Of a stretch of 64,000 bases of DNA, positions 1-9,270 are shown one piece after another. The notes below the pieces were generated by a model. It was not told the DNA's origin, did no database searches, and saw only the letters and a list, made by a program, of their open reading frames with translations. Source of the DNA: Bacillota bacterium (GTDB lineage: Bacteria; Bacillota; Clostridia; Christensenellales; Christensenellaceae); NCBI GenBank assembly GCA_023393165.1, contig JAEWMJ010000032.1, positions 62,001-126,000 of the forward strand, written 5' to 3'. The stretch's first letter is position 1. Each line of letters opens with the position of its first letter. Both the position numbers and the translations under genes were made by a program.

Positions 1-892
1 GCATTGTGCCGCAGGGAGCTATGAATCCGGGGACGGCGTGCGCCCAGTTGAACGTACGGTACTCATCGTCAAATATGGGCTGTTTTGTGGTGGTGGCGAT
101 CCAGGAAGAGGAACCAAGGCAGTTGTAGGTCTTGCCTTCCGAAACGGAGCCCGCCCCGACGTTTGCGCAGCAGCCGTCGCCACCGCCCATCACCACTTTG
201 GTTCCCTTATGCAAACCGCATTCCAAAGCCACCCGTTCGCTCAACTCCCCCGCTATATACGTGGAGGGAACGGCGCGGGGAAACTTGCCTTTATCAATGC
301 CCGCCGCCCGGATGATCTCGTCCGACCATTCGAATGCGGTCAGGTCAAACGCGTTGGTGCCCGAAGCGTCCGAATAGTCCGTCAAAAACTCGCCCGTCAG
401 TTTATAAACGATAAAATCCTTGGGATTGAGCATTTTATATGTCTTTTCATATATTTCGGGCTGGTTGTTCTTTATCCACATGAGCTTTTCCAGTGAATAG
501 GAACAACTGATTTTGTGTCCGGTTATCTTATAGAACCGGTCTTTTTCTATTTTACTCTCCAGAGTTGCCTGCTCTTTTGTCGCACGCATGTCTGCCCAGA
601 TGATCGCCTTCCTGAGGGCGTTTCCGTTCCTGTCCACGCATATGCATCCCATCATCTGTCCGCTGAAACTGATTGCGGCAATATCTTTTTTATCGATATC
701 CCGGGTCAGCAGCCTGTTTGTTTCACAGATGGCGCGCCACCAGTCAGAGGTGTCTTGCTCCGCCCAGTTCGCGTTAAAATAATCGGTGGGATACGGGTAT
801 ATGGTAGACCCGATGTATTCGCCTTTATCGGTAAAAAGCGAAGCTTTGTTGCCCGATGTTCCCAGATCATGGGCAATGATGTATTTCGTCAT
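1..892 (-). CDS. FGGY-family carbohydrate kinase, 3' end cut by window edge
   Basis: This is the N-terminal part (about 297 residues) of an FGGY sugar kinase, which phosphorylates a ketose or polyol in the cytosol with ATP. The start shows the ATPase-fold phosphate-1 loop (HDLGTSGNKASLF), followed by a WAEQD motif and a GQMMG segment typical of xylulokinase-like enzymes. The chosen ATG at 892 has an AGGAGG-type ribosome site about 6 bases upstream. It is the last visible gene of the sugar operon that begins with the lipoprotein at 9237, after a PfkB kinase. The ATP-binding C-terminal half lies outside the window, so the substrate cannot be assigned. Family is certain; specificity is not. Confidence 0.9.
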   Translation of the reverse strand, partial: MTKYIIAHDLGTSGNKASLFTDKGEYIGSTIYPYPTDYFNANWAEQDTSDWWRAICETNRLLTRDIDKKDIAAISFSGQMMGCICVDRNGNALRKAIIWADMRATKEQATLESKIEKDRFYKITGHKISCSYSLEKLMWIKNNQPEIYEKTYKMLNPKDFIVYKLTGEFLTDYSDASGTNAFDLTAFEWSDEIIRAAGIDKGKFPRAVPSTYIAGELSERVALECGLHKGTKVVMGGGDGCCANVGAGSVSEGKTYNCLGSSSWIATTTKQPIFDDEYRTFNWAHAVPGFIAPCGTM

Positions 893-942
893 GATATCCT
901 CCTGCAATATCCCGGCTGTATAAATAAATGCCGGCCCGGGAC

Positions 943-1866
943 TTAATGAATCTTCCCTATAAGCGCGTCAATCTCCGCCCTGTACGGCATAGCCGGCGCC
1001 GTCCCGGTTTTTGTGACCGAAAGCGCGCCTGCGGCGTTTGCAAACTTCGCCGCCTCAAAAATATCTTTTCCCTCTGCGAGCGCCGTTACAAATCCTCCGT
1101 TGAACGCATCGCCCGCGCCCGTCGTGTCTATCGCCCGAACTTCGATCGATCTGATAAACTCTTTTTTTTGGGCATTCGCAACAAAGGCCCCTGCCTTGCC
1201 CATGGTGATCACAATATTCCGGACGCCCCAGCCAAGAAAGACCCCGGCGGCCAGGGCGGCGCTTTCCTCGTCTTTGACTTCAACGCCTGTCAGGATGCCC
1301 GCCTCCACTTCATTGGGCGTGACCGTATCCACCTTTGCAAAAACTTCCGTTTTTATTTTTTGCACGGGAGCGGTATTTAAAACAATTTTTACGCCGGCGT
1401 CAAACGCAATATCGATGATCCTGTAAAGCGCGTCCAGGTTGATCTCCAGCTGAAGCAGGAGCACGTCCGCCTGCTCTATTACCGGCCTTGCCTTTTCGAT
1501 ATCCGCGTCCGTAAAATTTCCGCTTGCGCCGTTTACAACCAGAATACAGTTCTGCGCGGTGTTCTGATCCACCATAATGAGGGCTGTTCCCGTTTCCACA
1601 GCCTCGTCTATAAAAACGTAACCGGTACTCATCCCCTCCGAGCGGTAAAAATCAAGCGCCACCTTGCCGAACACGTCGTTTCCGACCTTTGTCACCGCAA
1701 TGACGTTTCCTCCCGCCCTGTGGGCGGCAACGCTCTGGTTGGAACCTTTCCCTCCCGGACCCAGCCTGAACGAGGAGCCGATCACCGTTTCCCCCGGAAC
1801 CGGCAGATGGCCCGCCCTGCTGGTCAGGTCAACTACAAAACTACCAAAACACACGATACTTCCCAT
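943..1866 (-). CDS. PfkB-family carbohydrate kinase, ribokinase-like
   Basis: The roughly 307-residue protein is a ribokinase-type PfkB kinase that would phosphorylate a free sugar in the cytosol. It has the N-terminal GGKGSNQSVAA sugar-binding signature, the central TPNE motif and the C-terminal DTTGAGDAFNGG motif with the catalytic Asp. The start at 1866 gives the usual MGSIVCFGS opening. An alternative ATG at 1881 adds five residues, and neither has a strong ribosome site. It lies between the epimerase-like gene and the FGGY kinase of the same operon. With an RbsD-like protein and ribose-type transporter in the operon, ribose or a related pentose/hexose is plausible, but specificity is inferred. 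Confidence 0.92.
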   Translation of the reverse strand: MGSIVCFGSFVVDLTSRAGHLPVPGETVIGSSFRLGPGGKGSNQSVAAHRAGGNVIAVTKVGNDVFGKVALDFYRSEGMSTGYVFIDEAVETGTALIMVDQNTAQNCILVVNGASGNFTDADIEKARPVIEQADVLLLQLEINLDALYRIIDIAFDAGVKIVLNTAPVQKIKTEVFAKVDTVTPNEVEAGILTGVEVKDEESAALAAGVFLGWGVRNIVITMGKAGAFVANAQKKEFIRSIEVRAIDTTGAGDAFNGGFVTALAEGKDIFEAAKFANAAGALSVTKTGTAPAMPYRAEIDALIGKIH

Positions 1867-1903
1867 TTGCTTATATCCCATTCCTGTTTGCCCGCGGCAA
1901 ATT

Positions 1904-2746
1904 TTATAATCCGTATTTTCTGATCATTTCTTTGGTAAACTTCATGCTTTCGCGGACATAGGTTTCGCCGTCCGGCGCCAGCTTGCGCCACACCCAGGTG
2001 CTCATGTTGTCGGTGCAGTCGGAAAATCCCTCGAATGCGACATATCCGTCGAAGCCGATCTCCTTGAAAGCGCGGAATATCCCGTCCCAGTCCACATGCC
2101 CCTGGCCGACGATCCCTCGGTCGTTTTCGCACAGGTGAAAATACTTGAGTTTCTCTCCGGCAGTTTTTACCGCCTGATAGAAGTTTTTTTCCTCCACATT
2201 CATGTGGTAGCTGTCCAGATGGACAAAAATATTGGGTTCGCCCACCATATCCACCAGACGTACCGCCTGTTCGCTGATATTTAAAAGATAGGATTCGTAC
2301 CGCGTCACCGGTTCCAGCCCGATGGATATCCCGAGATCAGCCGCAAACCGCGCGACTTCCCTCAGGGCGTTTACGCTGAATTCCCATTCCTGCTGCGTGG
2401 GCATGCATTTCGCCTCTTTTAGATACTTGGAATATATCACGCCCGAAAACGCTTTGGCTCCGGCTGCGGCGGAGGCCTTCACACAGTCTTTTAAGTATTG
2501 GACCCCACGCTTCCGGTTGGATTCGTCAAAGGAAGTGATATCCACTTCGTCTTTCAAAAGCACGTTGGAAGTGGTAATTTCTAAACCGTCAAGCCGTTCC
2601 TTCACTGCCTCGGGATCAAAAAGATCCAGCCGCATAAGCGGGATTTCGATAAAATCAAATCCAAGAGAACGTACGGTATCGATGATATCAAGCGTATCGT
2701 TGGACCATGTGCTGCACCATTCATATGCATGTATTCCCAGTTTCAT
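1904..2746 (-). CDS. Sugar epimerase of the D-tagatose/D-allulose 3-epimerase type (TIM barrel)
   Basis: This protein of about 280 residues belongs to the xylose-isomerase-like TIM-barrel family and resembles ketohexose 3-epimerases. The four expected metal ligands can be placed: Glu in LEPVTRYES, Asp in LDSYHMNVEE, His in FHLCENDRG and Glu in AFEGF. The LDSYHMNVEE and FHxxEN blocks are characteristic of the tagatose/allulose epimerase group. The ATG at 2746 follows a GGAGGG ribosome site; the upstream ATG at 2776 overlaps a palindromic operator. Expected reaction: C3 epimerisation of a ketose, with Mn or Co as usual cofactor in the family. It sits downstream of a LacI gene within the sugar operon and may have its own operator control. 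Confidence 0.85.
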   Translation of the reverse strand: MKLGIHAYEWCSTWSNDTLDIIDTVRSLGFDFIEIPLMRLDLFDPEAVKERLDGLEITTSNVLLKDEVDITSFDESNRKRGVQYLKDCVKASAAAGAKAFSGVIYSKYLKEAKCMPTQQEWEFSVNALREVARFAADLGISIGLEPVTRYESYLLNISEQAVRLVDMVGEPNIFVHLDSYHMNVEEKNFYQAVKTAGEKLKYFHLCENDRGIVGQGHVDWDGIFRAFKEIGFDGYVAFEGFSDCTDNMSTWVWRKLAPDGETYVRESMKFTKEMIRKYGL

Positions 2747-2761
2747 AATGTTCTTCCCTCC

Positions 2762-2775
2762 TGAAAAGCTTTTCA
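2762..2775. promoter_or_regulatory. Palindromic operator TGAAAAGCTTTTCA before the epimerase gene
   Basis: This is a perfect 14-base palindrome lying directly upstream of the ribosome site of the epimerase gene, between it and the LacI gene stop. A 13/14 match occurs in the lipoprotein promoter region (9345-9358) and a looser match upstream of the LacI gene (3821-3834). The likely binder is the LacI regulator at 2791-3795. A CcpA-type cre-like site is the alternative, although the centre is GC rather than CG. Confidence 0.6.
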
Positions 2776-2790
2776 TTATTACAAAAATTT

Positions 2791-3795
2791 TTATTTATTG
2801 ATAACCAGCTGCGGTTCAATAACGATTTTTTTCTGAAACAAAGCGTTTTTCTTTGAAATCCTGATCAGCGTTTCGGCAGCCAGCCGCCCTGTTTCATACG
2901 GCATCTGGTCTATGGTGGCCAGGTTTTCAAAAACTTCGTTCACTATTTTTGTCCTGCTGTATCCTACGACATCCATATCGCCCGGGACCGCAAGGCCGTT
3001 TTCATTGCAGAACCTGTATACGCCCAGCGCCATCTGGTCGCTGATCGCAAATATCCCCGTAGGCAGCTCCCGCCCGTCGAATTTCTTCCACATGGCCTTC
3101 ATGGCTTCAAAGCCGCCCTTGACGTAAGGCTCCGCCTTAAAGATATACCGGTCGTCAAACGGGACGCCGTATTCCGCCAGAGCCTTTTCATAGCCGTATT
3201 GCTTGTATACATAAGTCGTATGCATCACGGAAGACGAAAAAAACGCGATCCTTTTATGTCCCCGGTCCAGCAGATACTTTGTGGCCTTATATCCCCCGCT
3301 GACGTCGTTCGTATAAATGGAACAGATATTGTCCCCTTCCAGGCAGTCGTATACCATCACAACGGGCGTGCGCTTTGCCAGTTCGATAATATGCATGTTG
3401 TCTTTTTCCTTGATGGGCCTGGTTCCGACAAAAATGATTCCGTCGATACACTGGTTCAGCAATGTATTGATATATTTTTTTTCTTTTTCAATGTTGTTAT
3501 AGGTATTGCATATAAAACTCAGATATCCTGCCTCCGAACAGAAATCCTCTATCCCCTGGGCCACGCAGGGATAGAAAATGTTATTGATATCCGGAATCAC
3601 AATCCCGATTGTCTTCGTGGACCTTGTAATCAGGCCGCGGGCAAGCGCATTTGGATGATAATTCAGCTTCTTTGCGGCCTTCATGATCTTTTCTAATTTT
3701 TCTTTGGAAACCTGCTGGGGAGAATTATATGCCCTTGAAACCGTGGCGATACAGACTTCCGCTTCCCTGGCCACATCCTTGATTGTAATGCCCAC
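2791..3795 (-). CDS. LacI-family transcriptional regulator
   Basis: The protein has an N-terminal helix-turn-helix (TIKDVAREAEVCIATVSRA) and hinge (NALARGLITR), followed by a periplasmic-binding-protein-like effector domain (GIVIPDINNIFY onward), for a total of about 335 residues. The GTG at 3795 is preferred because GGAGG lies seven bases upstream; the TTG at 3810 overlaps that site. It is embedded in the sugar operon between the alcohol dehydrogenase and epimerase genes. Palindromes of the TGAAAA...TTTTCA type lie upstream of its own gene, upstream of the epimerase gene and in the lipoprotein promoter. Local repression relieved by the transported sugar is therefore likely, although the effector is unknown. 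Confidence 0.92.
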   Translation of the reverse strand: MGITIKDVAREAEVCIATVSRAYNSPQQVSKEKLEKIMKAAKKLNYHPNALARGLITRSTKTIGIVIPDINNIFYPCVAQGIEDFCSEAGYLSFICNTYNNIEKEKKYINTLLNQCIDGIIFVGTRPIKEKDNMHIIELAKRTPVVMVYDCLEGDNICSIYTNDVSGGYKATKYLLDRGHKRIAFFSSSVMHTTYVYKQYGYEKALAEYGVPFDDRYIFKAEPYVKGGFEAMKAMWKKFDGRELPTGIFAISDQMALGVYRFCNENGLAVPGDMDVVGYSRTKIVNEVFENLATIDQMPYETGRLAAETLIRISKKNALFQKKIVIEPQLVINK

Positions 3796-3820
3796 GAGTT
3801 TTCCTCCCAAACTTAAGATA

Positions 3821-3834
3821 TGAAAACTGTTTCA
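3821..3834. promoter_or_regulatory. Imperfect operator TGAAAACTGTTTCA upstream of the LacI gene
   Basis: The arms TGAAA and TTTCA flank a four-base centre. The site lies in the short gap between the alcohol dehydrogenase stop and the LacI start, and resembles the perfect palindrome at 2762-2775. Autoregulation is the simplest reading. Confidence 0.45.
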
Positions 3835-3874
3835 TTACATATTATCCCGAATCCGTTTGCGCTGTCAACCCAAA

Positions 3875-4891
3875 TCAGTTGTGGATCATCACGGCTTTTA
3901 CAGCCGTTTCCGGGTGATTTAAATATTCCTTCAGTTCCCGCGGCGCAGCATCCAGTGTGAAGGTTTTTGAAACCAGGGAGATAAGGTCTATCTTTCCGGA
4001 TTCAACCAAGTCGATGCACATCGGGAAATACAGCGCGGGAACGGCGTCCGACGCCCTGATCTGTATCTTTTTGTGGTGCACCAGGTTGGAATCGAACGAA
4101 ACCATGGCGGCAGGCCCATACGCAATTCCGATGAAAGAAAGGATCCCCCCCATATTCAGGGTATGGGCTGCCGGCCCGATCAGCGCCGGCGGAGCGGTGA
4201 GAAGGACTTTGTCCACGCCGCCGCGGTCAAATTCATATGTCCCGATGTCCGCCTGATCCGTAAAAATGATTTCGTCCGCTCCGAATTTTTTGGCAAGCCT
4301 CGCCCTTGTCTTTGCCGCAGAAACGTCCGCCGCATAGATCTTTCTTGCTCCGGAAGCTTTTGCCAGCTGCAGCGCCATGAGGCCGATCGGCCCCAGGCCG
4401 AAGATCAGAACGTCGTCGTTCAAAGCCACTTCGGCCGTTTTCAAGAGGTCCATGGCCACACCCAGCGGCTCGATCATGCTTCCCTCGATAAAACTCATGA
4501 TATCGAATTTAACGCAGAGCGCGGCCGGAGCGGCGGTATATTCCGCAAAACCCATGGTATCGCGCGTGCCGATGTAATTGATCACGTTTGAATCAAGATC
4601 CACCCGGCCGTTCCTTGAGGCGGCGGACAGGGGATTAAAAGTGGACGTTTCCACAACGACCTTGTCTCCCACGCTTAAATCTCTGACCAAAGCGCCGGTT
4701 TTTTCAACCACGCCTGAAAATTCATGCCCGAAAGGCACCCAATCCCGAGCGGCGTATTTTGCAAGGATCAGATCATGCCCGCAAAACCCGCATGCTTTTA
4801 CCCTGATCAATACGTCCTCCCCGTCGATTTCCGGAACGGGGATATCCCGCTGCTCAAACTGAAAGGGCGCTTTTAAAAAGGTAGACTTCAT
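3875..4891 (-). CDS. Zinc-type medium-chain alcohol/polyol dehydrogenase
   Basis: This 338-residue MDR-family dehydrogenase would oxidise a secondary alcohol of a sugar or polyol with NAD(P). Catalytic zinc ligands are visible as Cys in KACGFCGHD and His-Glu in GHEFSGVV. A Rossmann glycine motif follows as GLGPIGLMALQLA. The usual four-cysteine structural-zinc loop after the GHE motif is missing: that stretch (VETSTFNPLSAAS) has no cysteine, as in some sorbitol-dehydrogenase-like proteins. It lies between rbsD-like and LacI genes in the operon, so it probably interconverts the transported sugar or polyol. The family is clear; substrate is inferred only from context. Confidence 0.88.
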   Translation of the reverse strand: MKSTFLKAPFQFEQRDIPVPEIDGEDVLIRVKACGFCGHDLILAKYAARDWVPFGHEFSGVVEKTGALVRDLSVGDKVVVETSTFNPLSAASRNGRVDLDSNVINYIGTRDTMGFAEYTAAPAALCVKFDIMSFIEGSMIEPLGVAMDLLKTAEVALNDDVLIFGLGPIGLMALQLAKASGARKIYAADVSAAKTRARLAKKFGADEIIFTDQADIGTYEFDRGGVDKVLLTAPPALIGPAAHTLNMGGILSFIGIAYGPAAMVSFDSNLVHHKKIQIRASDAVPALYFPMCIDLVESGKIDLISLVSKTFTLDAAPRELKEYLNHPETAVKAVMIHN

Positions 4892-4911
4892 AATTTTCTC
4901 CTTGCATCTTT

Positions 4912-5340
4912 TTAGCAGTCCGCCTGCTCTCCGCCGTAATTGACGCCGGCCTGCAAAATTACGCTGGAATAACTGGTGAGTTCGCCCGAACGGATGCAGG
5001 CCCTCATATTCGCGTCCCGGGTCATCGCCTTGAATTCCACATGCGGCAGATAGGCGATCTCGCAGCCCGTTTTTTTGAGCAAAGCCAAAAGCTTCTGGTG
5101 GTAATTGGGACTTGCCTGCCTGATTTCTTCCGCGATATATGCTTTTTCGATTGCCATTGCTTCCGTTACCGTTTTGAGGACATCCAGGATCCTGGGTTTT
5201 CCGGGCGTGAACGCAAGGTCCACCCTTTCCTTGTCCAGAGGGACCGGCAGCCCCGAATCGGATACTGCCAGCCAGTCTGCATGCCCCGTTTCTCCCAGAA
5301 TCTTAAGCAATTGTCCGTTTATGATTTCGCCTTTTAACAT
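4912..5340 (-). CDS. rbsD: RbsD/FucU-family sugar pyranase (mutarotase)
   Basis: This small protein of 142 residues matches RbsD/FucU, which convert pyranose and furanose or anomeric forms of ribose, fucose or allose-type sugars before phosphorylation. It begins MLKGEIINGQLLKILGETGH, with the conserved His of the GHAD segment near residue 20, and has the VSDSGLPVP block typical of the family. It lies directly after the permease gene, as in classic rbs operons. A homolog is usually tied to transport of ribose-like sugars. Whether ribose, allose or another sugar is the true substrate cannot be told from sequence. Confidence 0.85.
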   Translation of the reverse strand: MLKGEIINGQLLKILGETGHADWLAVSDSGLPVPLDKERVDLAFTPGKPRILDVLKTVTEAMAIEKAYIAEEIRQASPNYHQKLLALLKKTGCEIAYLPHVEFKAMTRDANMRACIRSGELTSYSSVILQAGVNYGGEQADC

Positions 5341-5374
5341 TTTTTCTCTCCTTTTTGCCTGATGAATTTTAAAA

Positions 5375-6394
5375 TTATCTTCCTTTTCTGATCCTGTCGA
5401 TCATCACCGCCACGATGATCAGGGCGCCGATCAGAATTTCGATGATCTGACCGTTCAATCCGAGCAGCACGCCGCCGTTCCGGATGGTGGCGATAAGTAT
5501 CGCGCCTACGACGGTGCCGCCGATCGATCCCTCGCCGCCGCTTAATGACGCGCCGCCGATAACCGCAGATGCGATCGCGTCCAGCTCATACCCCTGGCCC
5601 AGCGTCGGTATGCCGCTCGCCAGCCGCGAAGTTAAAAGAATGCCGCCTATCGCGCATAGGATCGCGGAAAAAATATAGGCTCCGTATGTGGTCTTTCTGA
5701 CGGAAATACCCGAAAGTCTCGCCGCTTCCGAGTTGGAGCCGATTGCAAACACGCTTCTTCCGAATGTAGTTTTTCTGATAATAAAGAACGCCGCAACGAT
5801 GATGATAATCCAGACCAGCGCCATCAAGGGCAAGCCGTATGTCGTTACCACCCCGTTCTTGTCCGCGCTGGAAATACCGATCGTTGTCTGGGCTATCTGC
5901 GTAAAATCTTTTTCAAAGCCCGGAATATTCCGCGCGCCGGATATTAACAGTATGACCGCGCGGATGATCGTCATGGTGCCCATGGTTGCGATGAACGCGG
6001 GAATCTTTCCGTCATGCACCATAACGCCGTTTGCCAGCCCGACCAACGCGCATGCGCCCACCGCGATCAGCATTGCCACCCACATGTTCACGCCGTTCTG
6101 TATGACAAGCAGTGCGACGATCATTCCCGCGAGTCCAACGTTGGGCCCGACGGACAGGTCAATGCCGCCGGTGACGATGACAAAAGTCATGGCAATCGCA
6201 ATGATCCCGTAAACGGACGTGGCGCGCGCCAGATTGAATATGTTGTCATAAGATAAGAAAGACTTTGTGCCTATTGACAAGGCAATTACAATAATAATCA
6301 GAACGAGCAGCGGAACGCCGTAGCCGCTCATCAGTTTTTTCATCATATTCGGCCTTAAAGTCCGCTCCGGTCTTAATGTTCTTTCCACTCCCAT
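5375..6394 (-). CDS. Sugar ABC transporter permease (RbsC-like)
   Basis: The 339-residue hydrophobic protein is the membrane subunit of a CUT2-type sugar importer. It shows multiple membrane segments, a VTGGIDLSVG motif after the second segment and the late GGASLSGGEGSIGGT motif that contacts the ATPase. The start at 6394 has a GGAGGG site eight bases upstream. Its N-terminus carries a short tandem duplication (ERTLRP twice) before the first MMKK, unusual for the family. It is cotranscribed with the ATPase upstream and the RbsD-like gene downstream. The importer probably works as a homodimer of this single permease. Confidence 0.93.
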   Translation of the reverse strand: MGVERTLRPERTLRPNMMKKLMSGYGVPLLVLIIIVIALSIGTKSFLSYDNIFNLARATSVYGIIAIAMTFVIVTGGIDLSVGPNVGLAGMIVALLVIQNGVNMWVAMLIAVGACALVGLANGVMVHDGKIPAFIATMGTMTIIRAVILLISGARNIPGFEKDFTQIAQTTIGISSADKNGVVTTYGLPLMALVWIIIIVAAFFIIRKTTFGRSVFAIGSNSEAARLSGISVRKTTYGAYIFSAILCAIGGILLTSRLASGIPTLGQGYELDAIASAVIGGASLSGGEGSIGGTVVGAILIATIRNGGVLLGLNGQIIEILIGALIIVAVMIDRIRKGR

Positions 6395-6441
6395 TTTAGA
6401 GTCCCTCCTTTTATTTTGCTAAAATATTCAAGAAAAAAGCC

Positions 6442-7959
6442 TTATGCAATGCCGGACGAAAGCTTCAGCGCCTTTTCTTCGTTCAATTTCCCGTTTTCGT
6501 AATAGAACTCGGATTTATCAAGTATGGCCATTTGTTTTCCTTCGGACATAATAATCATTTCATCAGACAGTCCCATCACTTCGGGAAGATAAGAGGATAT
6601 CAGTATGACGGCTTTGCCCTGCAGTATCAGTTCTTCGATCAGCTTGTATATCTCAACTTTCGCGCCGACGTCTACGCCTACCGTAGGCTCGTCAAATATA
6701 AATATCTCGCTTTCCCTGCAAAGCCATTTGGCAACCACCACCTTCTGCTGGTTTCCGCCCGAAAGGTTTTTGCAGAGCTGTCTGACGGAAGGCGTCTTTA
6801 TATTGATGGCGTCCCTGTACCTTTCAGCTCGTTCCCTTTCCTGTTTTAAGTTGATCAGTCCGCGTTTTGATATCATGGAATAAGACGCCAGATTGGTATT
6901 GACCTCGACCGAAAGTCCCAGGCACAGCCCGTCTTTTTTCCTGTCCTCCGTTAAAAACGCAATGGCGTTCTTCATCCCTTCCATCGGAGTCCTGTTGTGA
7001 ACCTTCTTTCCCTTTACATAGACCGTCCCGCTGTCGTACGGATCTGCGCCGAACAGCGCCCGGCAGACTTCCGTCCTGCCCGCTCCAACCAGGCCGAACA
7101 TGCCCACGATCTGCCCCCTTTTCACTTCAAAGCTGACGTCCCTGAATTTGCCTTCTCTTGTGAGATTTTCGACTTTTAAAATTGTTTCTCCGATCTGCCC
7201 CTTTTTAATGCCGTACATGTCTTCTATATCTCTACCAACCATCAGCTTTACAAGCTGATCCTGGTTTGTTTCCTTCACGTCCAGCGTCCTGACATGCGCG
7301 CCGTCTTTTAATACGGTAACCCTGTCGCATAACGCAAATATTTCTTCCAGTCTGTGAGAAATATAAATTATCCCGTAGTTTCTTTCAGTAAGTTTTTTGA
7401 TGAGGTCAAATAAAAGGCTCACTTCTTCGTTGGCCAGGAGCGCCGTGGGTTCGTCAAAAACGATCACATTCGCCTTCTGATGAACTGTTTTTGCGATCGT
7501 CACCATTTCCTGCTGCCCTACGGTCAGGTCCATGACGCGAATTTTAGGATCAATATCAATTCCGAGATCGGCAAGCGTCTGTTTTGTCACGTTGTTGATT
7601 GTCTTCCAATCAACCGTTCCCATCTTCCTGGGAAGTTCCCCTAAAAAGAAGTTTTCCGCGACCGAAAGATGCGGCGCGAGCGTAATATCCTGATAAACCG
7701 CGCCAAGGCCGCTCTTTTTCGCCTGGTAAGGATTCTTGTAGGCCGCCTCTTTTTCTTCCAGATATATTTTGCCCGAGGTGGCGGGATACACCCCCATTAG
7801 TATTTTGATCAGCGTGGATTTTCCCGCGCCGTTTTCCCCCACCAGCGCATGGATTTCTCCGGCCCGCACATCAAAGTTCACGCCTTTCAATGCCTTGACG
7901 CCAGGAAATTCTTTCTCAATGTTTTCCATTCTAACAAGTACTTTTTTCTCAATTCCCAT
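6442..7959 (-). CDS. Sugar ABC transporter ATPase with two ABC domains (RbsA/MglA-like)
   Basis: This 505-residue protein holds two ABC cassettes in tandem, as in CUT2 sugar importers. The N-terminal cassette has Walker A GENGAGKST and signature LTVGQQEM with Walker B FDEPTALL. The C-terminal cassette has a degenerate P-loop (GLVGAGRTEV) and signature LSGGNQQKV with FDEPTVGVD. Only the first site is therefore expected to bind and hydrolyse ATP normally, as in the family. It follows the lipoprotein gene after a stable hairpin at 8097-8114 and precedes the permease. Confidence 0.95.
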   Translation of the reverse strand: MGIEKKVLVRMENIEKEFPGVKALKGVNFDVRAGEIHALVGENGAGKSTLIKILMGVYPATSGKIYLEEKEAAYKNPYQAKKSGLGAVYQDITLAPHLSVAENFFLGELPRKMGTVDWKTINNVTKQTLADLGIDIDPKIRVMDLTVGQQEMVTIAKTVHQKANVIVFDEPTALLANEEVSLLFDLIKKLTERNYGIIYISHRLEEIFALCDRVTVLKDGAHVRTLDVKETNQDQLVKLMVGRDIEDMYGIKKGQIGETILKVENLTREGKFRDVSFEVKRGQIVGMFGLVGAGRTEVCRALFGADPYDSGTVYVKGKKVHNRTPMEGMKNAIAFLTEDRKKDGLCLGLSVEVNTNLASYSMISKRGLINLKQERERAERYRDAINIKTPSVRQLCKNLSGGNQQKVVVAKWLCRESEIFIFDEPTVGVDVGAKVEIYKLIEELILQGKAVILISSYLPEVMGLSDEMIIMSEGKQMAILDKSEFYYENGKLNEEKALKLSSGIA

Positions 7960-8096
7960 ACAGAATCAACCCTCTCGATTTTTTTAAACAAGCTGCTGAA
8001 ATTTGCGGTATTTGAAGCCTTAACATGGAAAGTTTTATGGTAACTTAATTGTAATACTTTTAGAAAATAATAACAATTTATTTTGCGAAACAGCAC

Positions 8097-8114
8097 CGGG
8101 AGGAAACCCTCCCG
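8097..8114 (-). promoter_or_regulatory. Intercistronic hairpin after lipoprotein gene
   Basis: A seven-pair GC-rich stem (CGGGAGG / CCTCCCG) with a four-base loop lies 26 bases past the lipoprotein stop and before the ATPase gene. There is no T-tract, so it is more likely a 3'-end-stabilising or partial-stop hairpin that raises lipoprotein levels over the ATPase and permease. Equivalent hairpins follow the other two lipoprotein genes in this window. Confidence 0.65.
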
Positions 8115-8139
8115 ATACTGTTTCCGTTCTTTTTAAGGC

Positions 8140-9237
8140 TTACTCGTATTTTTTCAGAGAGAAGGGATCAATGATGCCCGCCATATCCGGGGAATCCACA
8201 TTCGTTGCGTCAACGATGGAAACGCCGGTATCATAGTATTTTTCATAATCTGATGCCTGTTTTGCGCCCGAAACGATCTGATAGATTGTATCGCAGCCTT
8301 TGTAACCCATTCCGTAGGGATCCTGGATCACCGTTGCTACGAGCGCGCCGCTCTTGATGCCGTCGATTTCGGTCTTATCGGAATCGAACGTCACGCATAC
8401 GAGCTTGTCGCCCAGACTGTTTTCGGTAATGAACTGCGCGAGTCCGTCGCCCGTCGCATTGTTGGATGCAAAGTAACCGATCAGGTTATCTTTGTTGGCG
8501 GTATAGATATCTTCAGCGGCTGTCAGAGCCTTGGGTATATCGTTGTCAACGTATACTTTTTCAAGCACCGTAATATCGGGAGCCAGTTCCTTCAGTTTGT
8601 TAACGAACCCGTCTTCCCTGTCCAGCAGAACCTGCGGACCGGCCATGGCGGAGATCAGACCGACAACGCCTTTTTTCTCAACGCCTCTCGCATCCAGTTC
8701 TTTAACGAACCTTTCAGCGGCGGAACCGCCTGCAACCAGATTGTCCGTCGCATAGTGCGTCACATAGTTATCCGTGGTTACTTTGTTGTCGATGGTCACA
8801 ACCGGGATGCCTGCGGCAGCCGCAGCGTCGATACCCGCGTTGCAGTTGTCGGTGAGCGTGGCCGCAATAACGATCCCGTCAGGTTTTGTGGTAACGATGT
8901 TGTCCAGGATTTCAGCCTGTTCGGCCGTATCCGCTTCGGAAGTGGGGCCGTAAGTCGTTACATGTACCTTATCGGAATTCTCAAACGCATAGTTCTGCGC
9001 TCCGACAAGCACATACTGCCAGAAATCGGAGTCCATTGCTTTTACAAGAACCGCAATTTCAATCACATCCCCGGAAGCCTCCTCTGCCGGCGCAGCCTCG
9101 GATGCAGGCGCAGCTTCGGATGCGGGCGCAGCAGAAGATGCCGCTTCCGACGCCGCGGGTTGCTGGGTTGACGTGCAACCGGATACAACCGCTACCACCA
9201 TCATGATTACGATGGCTATTGTGATAACTTTTTTCAT
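8140..9237 (-). CDS. Sugar-binding lipoprotein of ABC transporter (RbsB-like)
   Basis: The 365-residue protein is the extracellular sugar receptor. It has a signal peptide with lipobox VSGC at about residues 18-21, then an Ala/Ser/Glu/Pro-rich linker with a repeated APASEA unit to about residue 55, then a periplasmic-binding-protein type I fold (EIAVLVKAMDSDFW onward). Sequence features such as VTIDNKV and ASNNATGDG fit the ribose/allose receptor group. It is the first gene of the operon; GGAGGAAT lies before its ATG. The gap upstream holds a 13/14 palindromic operator and an inverted repeat TTTGCAC/GTGCAAA. Confidence 0.93.
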   Translation of the reverse strand: MKKVITIAIVIMMVVAVVSGCTSTQQPAASEAASSAAPASEAAPASEAAPAEEASGDVIEIAVLVKAMDSDFWQYVLVGAQNYAFENSDKVHVTTYGPTSEADTAEQAEILDNIVTTKPDGIVIAATLTDNCNAGIDAAAAAGIPVVTIDNKVTTDNYVTHYATDNLVAGGSAAERFVKELDARGVEKKGVVGLISAMAGPQVLLDREDGFVNKLKELAPDITVLEKVYVDNDIPKALTAAEDIYTANKDNLIGYFASNNATGDGLAQFITENSLGDKLVCVTFDSDKTEIDGIKSGALVATVIQDPYGMGYKGCDTIYQIVSGAKQASDYEKYYDTGVSIVDATNVDSPDMAGIIDPFSLKKYE

Positions 9238-9270
9238 GGTTCATTCCTCCTATATAATGGTTATTTTTAA